A DNA stretch of 13,941 nt from assembly GCA_038524325.1 (NCBI GenBank), contig JBCBIS010000106.1, positions 1 to 13,941 on the forward strand, read 5' to 3'. The position numbers were made by a program, and so were the translations under genes. Positions 12,374-13,941 of the stretch are shown piece after piece; positions within the stretch are counted from its first letter, which is position 1, and the number at the start of each line of letters is the position of its first letter. The notes under the pieces were generated by a model. The model saw only the letters and a list, made by a program, of their open reading frames with translations, was not told the DNA's origin and ran no database searches. This DNA is from Thermohalobaculum sp038524325 (GTDB taxonomy: Bacteria; Pseudomonadota; Alphaproteobacteria; Rhodobacterales; Rhodobacteraceae).

Positions 12374-13941
12374 ATGACCGAGACGATCGACTTCGACAAG
12401 CTGCGCGAGGAGACCCAGCAGCAGCTCCCCGAGGCGCTGGCGGATATCGTCTCGCTGCCCGATGTGCTGCTGCCATATCAGCAGGAGCTGATGCGGACCA
12501 CGGCCGTTTACCAGCTGGTGGTGTGCGAGAAGTCGCGGCGGATCGGGATGACCTGGGGCGTCGGCGCCGACGCGGTGCTGACATCGGCGGCCGGCCGCAG
12601 CTCGGGCGGTATGGACACGCTTTATATCGGGTTCAACCTGGATATGGCGCGCGAATTCATCGACGTCTGCGCGATGTGGGCGCGCGCCTTCATGCCGGCC
12701 GCCAGCGCCGTCGAGGAGACTGTGTTCCTCGACCAGGACGAGAATGGCGACGACAAGGCGATCAAGGCGTTTCGCATCACCTTCGCCAGCGGCTTCGAGA
12801 TCATGGCACTGACGTCAAAGCCGCGATCGCTGCGCGGCCGCCAGGGCTATGTGATTTTTGACGAGGCCGCCTTCCACGACCAGCTGGACGAGATGCTGAA
12901 GGCCGCGATGGCGCTGACCATGTGGGGCGGCAAGGTGCTGGTCATCTCGACCCATAACGGGGTCGAGAACCCGTTCAACGAGCTGATCCAGAAGATCCGC
13001 GAAGGCCAGCGCGACGGCGCCGTCCTGCGCGTCGACTTTGACCAGGCGGTGGCCGAAGGCCTTTACGAGCGGATCGCCCTGGTCAAGGGGCTGAAGGACA
13101 CGGCCGAGGCCAAGGCGGGGTGGATCGAAAAGACGTTCGGATATTACGGCGAGGACGCGGACGAGGAGCTGCGCTGCATTCCGAAAGCCGGGTCTGGCGT
13201 CTATCTGTCCCGCGCCGCGATCGAGGCCTGCATGACCGAGGCGCATGTGGTGGCCCGGCTGACCTGCCCGCCGGGCTTCGAGCTGCGGCCGATGGCCGAG
13301 CGGACGAAATTCGTCAAGGACTTCCTGGATGAATACGTCCTGCCCCACCTGGCACGGCTGGACCCGCGGCGCCCGGCCGGGATCGGCGAAGACTTTGGCC
13401 GCACCAGCGACCTGACCGTCATCAGCGTCGGGTTCGAGCGGCTGGATCTGTCGATCGTGGTGCCCCTGATCGTCGAGCTGAAAAACTGCCCGCTGGAACA
13501 ACAGCGCCAGGTGCTGCGGGCGATCCGCGCCGGGATCACGCTGTTCGGCGGGGCGAAATTCGACGCGACCGGGAACGGCCTGGGGCTGGCCGAGGACATG
13601 CAAGAGGAATGGGGCCACGAGCTGGTCGAGGCCGTCAAAATCTCGACCGGCTGGTATCTGGAAAACATGCCGACAATGAAGGGGCACATCGACGACCAGA
13701 CGATCGAGCTGCCCCAGGATGCGTTGATCCGCGACGACCTGCGCAGCCTGCGCCTGGTGCGCGGTGTCCCGTCGATCCCAGACACCAGGAACAAGGGCCG
13801 GCACGGGGACGCGGCCGTATCGCTGGCCATGCTGATCGCGGCTTTGAAGACCGATTACCAGCCCTTCGCCTATCGGCCAGTCACCCGGCCGGCAACGGTC
13901 GCCGCGGACGATGATCGGCAAATAAAGGTGACGGCCGGGTT
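12374..13941 (+). CDS. Large terminase subunit (Mu gp28-like), cut by window end
   Basis: The DNA-packaging motor that fills phage heads and cuts the DNA. The frame is open from ATG 12374 to the window edge (522 codons, no stop), so the 3' end is missing; Mu gp28 is about 550 residues. The ATPase domain has a Walker A-like KSRRIGMTW (53-61), Walker B VIFDEA (160-165) and coupling motif ISTHN (191-195). The RNase H-like nuclease domain shows acidic residues D340 (GEDFGRTSD), D397 (KFDATGN) and D479 (RHGDA). KSRRIG followed by W is characteristic of the gp28 type. The ribosome-binding site is weak (AAAGAG). It follows the inverted cassette rather than gp27. Confidence 0.93.
   Translation, partial: MTETIDFDKLREETQQQLPEALADIVSLPDVLLPYQQELMRTTAVYQLVVCEKSRRIGMTWGVGADAVLTSAAGRSSGGMDTLYIGFNLDMAREFIDVCAMWARAFMPAASAVEETVFLDQDENGDDKAIKAFRITFASGFEIMALTSKPRSLRGRQGYVIFDEAAFHDQLDEMLKAAMALTMWGGKVLVISTHNGVENPFNELIQKIREGQRDGAVLRVDFDQAVAEGLYERIALVKGLKDTAEAKAGWIEKTFGYYGEDADEELRCIPKAGSGVYLSRAAIEACMTEAHVVARLTCPPGFELRPMAERTKFVKDFLDEYVLPHLARLDPRRPAGIGEDFGRTSDLTVISVGFERLDLSIVVPLIVELKNCPLEQQRQVLRAIRAGITLFGGAKFDATGNGLGLAEDMQEEWGHELVEAVKISTGWYLENMPTMKGHIDDQTIELPQDALIRDDLRSLRLVRGVPSIPDTRNKGRHGDAAVSLAMLIAALKTDYQPFAYRPVTRPATVAADDDRQIKVTAG

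Noticed and set aside
11292..12377. 361-codon open frame on the + strand across the moron cassette, its TGA overlapping the terminase ATG
   Set aside because: Its codons are the exact complement of those in the two minus-strand genes. It stays open because those genes avoid TTA, CTA and TCA in frame. The minus frames have paired CxxC motifs, paralogy and good ribosome-binding sites; this frame has no recognisable domain.
12815..13921. 368-codon minus-strand frame antisense to terminase
   Set aside because: The + strand shows Walker A, Walker B and nuclease motifs over the same span; the antisense frame is a high-GC shadow.
1..13941. CRISPR array, tRNA, rRNA, insertion sequence or phage attachment end
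   Set aside because: No regularly spaced repeats, no tRNA-like cloverleaf with CCA-type end, no second transposase and no recognisable phage terminus were seen. The only transposase is the phage's own MuA.

Overview
The window is the early and middle part of a Mu-like transposable phage or prophage. It runs from the early control region to the large terminase gene, which continues past the right edge. The high GC content (about 63-67% in hand-counted lines of the phage core), the codon choice and the small accessory proteins (a CLCC...CLVC zinc ribbon, a GGGCTLRTYERVLKWF regulator) suggest an alphaproteobacterial host, probably Rhodobacterales (Rhodobacter or Paracoccus type). This host call is inference. 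The left phage end and a leftward repressor gene are not in the window and presumably lie just upstream.

Layout. Positions 1-98 are an AT-rich control region with a 30-bp palindrome, three GTGTA boxes and a promoter that may give a leaderless transcript. From 99 to 8582 runs one tightly packed rightward early operon, most genes overlapping or nearly touching. It opens with small regulators (99-1284), then a ParB-like protein (1284-2129), the DDE transposase MuA (2131-4062) and its ATPase partner MuB (4116-5078). Four small unrecognised genes follow (5084-6346). Next come the Gam host-nuclease inhibitor (6349-6873), a DnaA-domain-IV-like HTH protein (6870-7283), GemA (7273-7704), two small unknowns and a Mor-like activator (8214-8582). 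A 143-bp gap (8583-8725) is the likely activator-controlled middle/late promoter region.

From 8726 the lysis/packaging operon starts: a membrane protein that may be a holin, gp25-like DUF2730, a gp26-like winged helix, gp27-like DUF3486, and a glycoside hydrolase 108 endolysin with a coiled-coil tail. The rightward order is then interrupted by a lower-GC, oppositely oriented two-gene cassette (11355-12338). It encodes two diverged paralogues, each an alpha-helical N-terminus followed by a W...Y core and a CPVC...CxxC zinc ribbon. The gp28-like large terminase resumes rightward at 12374.

How the genes work together: MuA and MuB carry out replicative transposition, Gam protects DNA ends, Mor (perhaps with GemA) switches on the next operon, holin and endolysin lyse the cell, and gp25-gp28 belong to the packaging/head block. 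The inverted paralogue pair looks like a moron cassette with its own expression. It is the strongest candidate for an undescribed function, possibly superinfection exclusion or defence, though nothing in the sequence proves that role.
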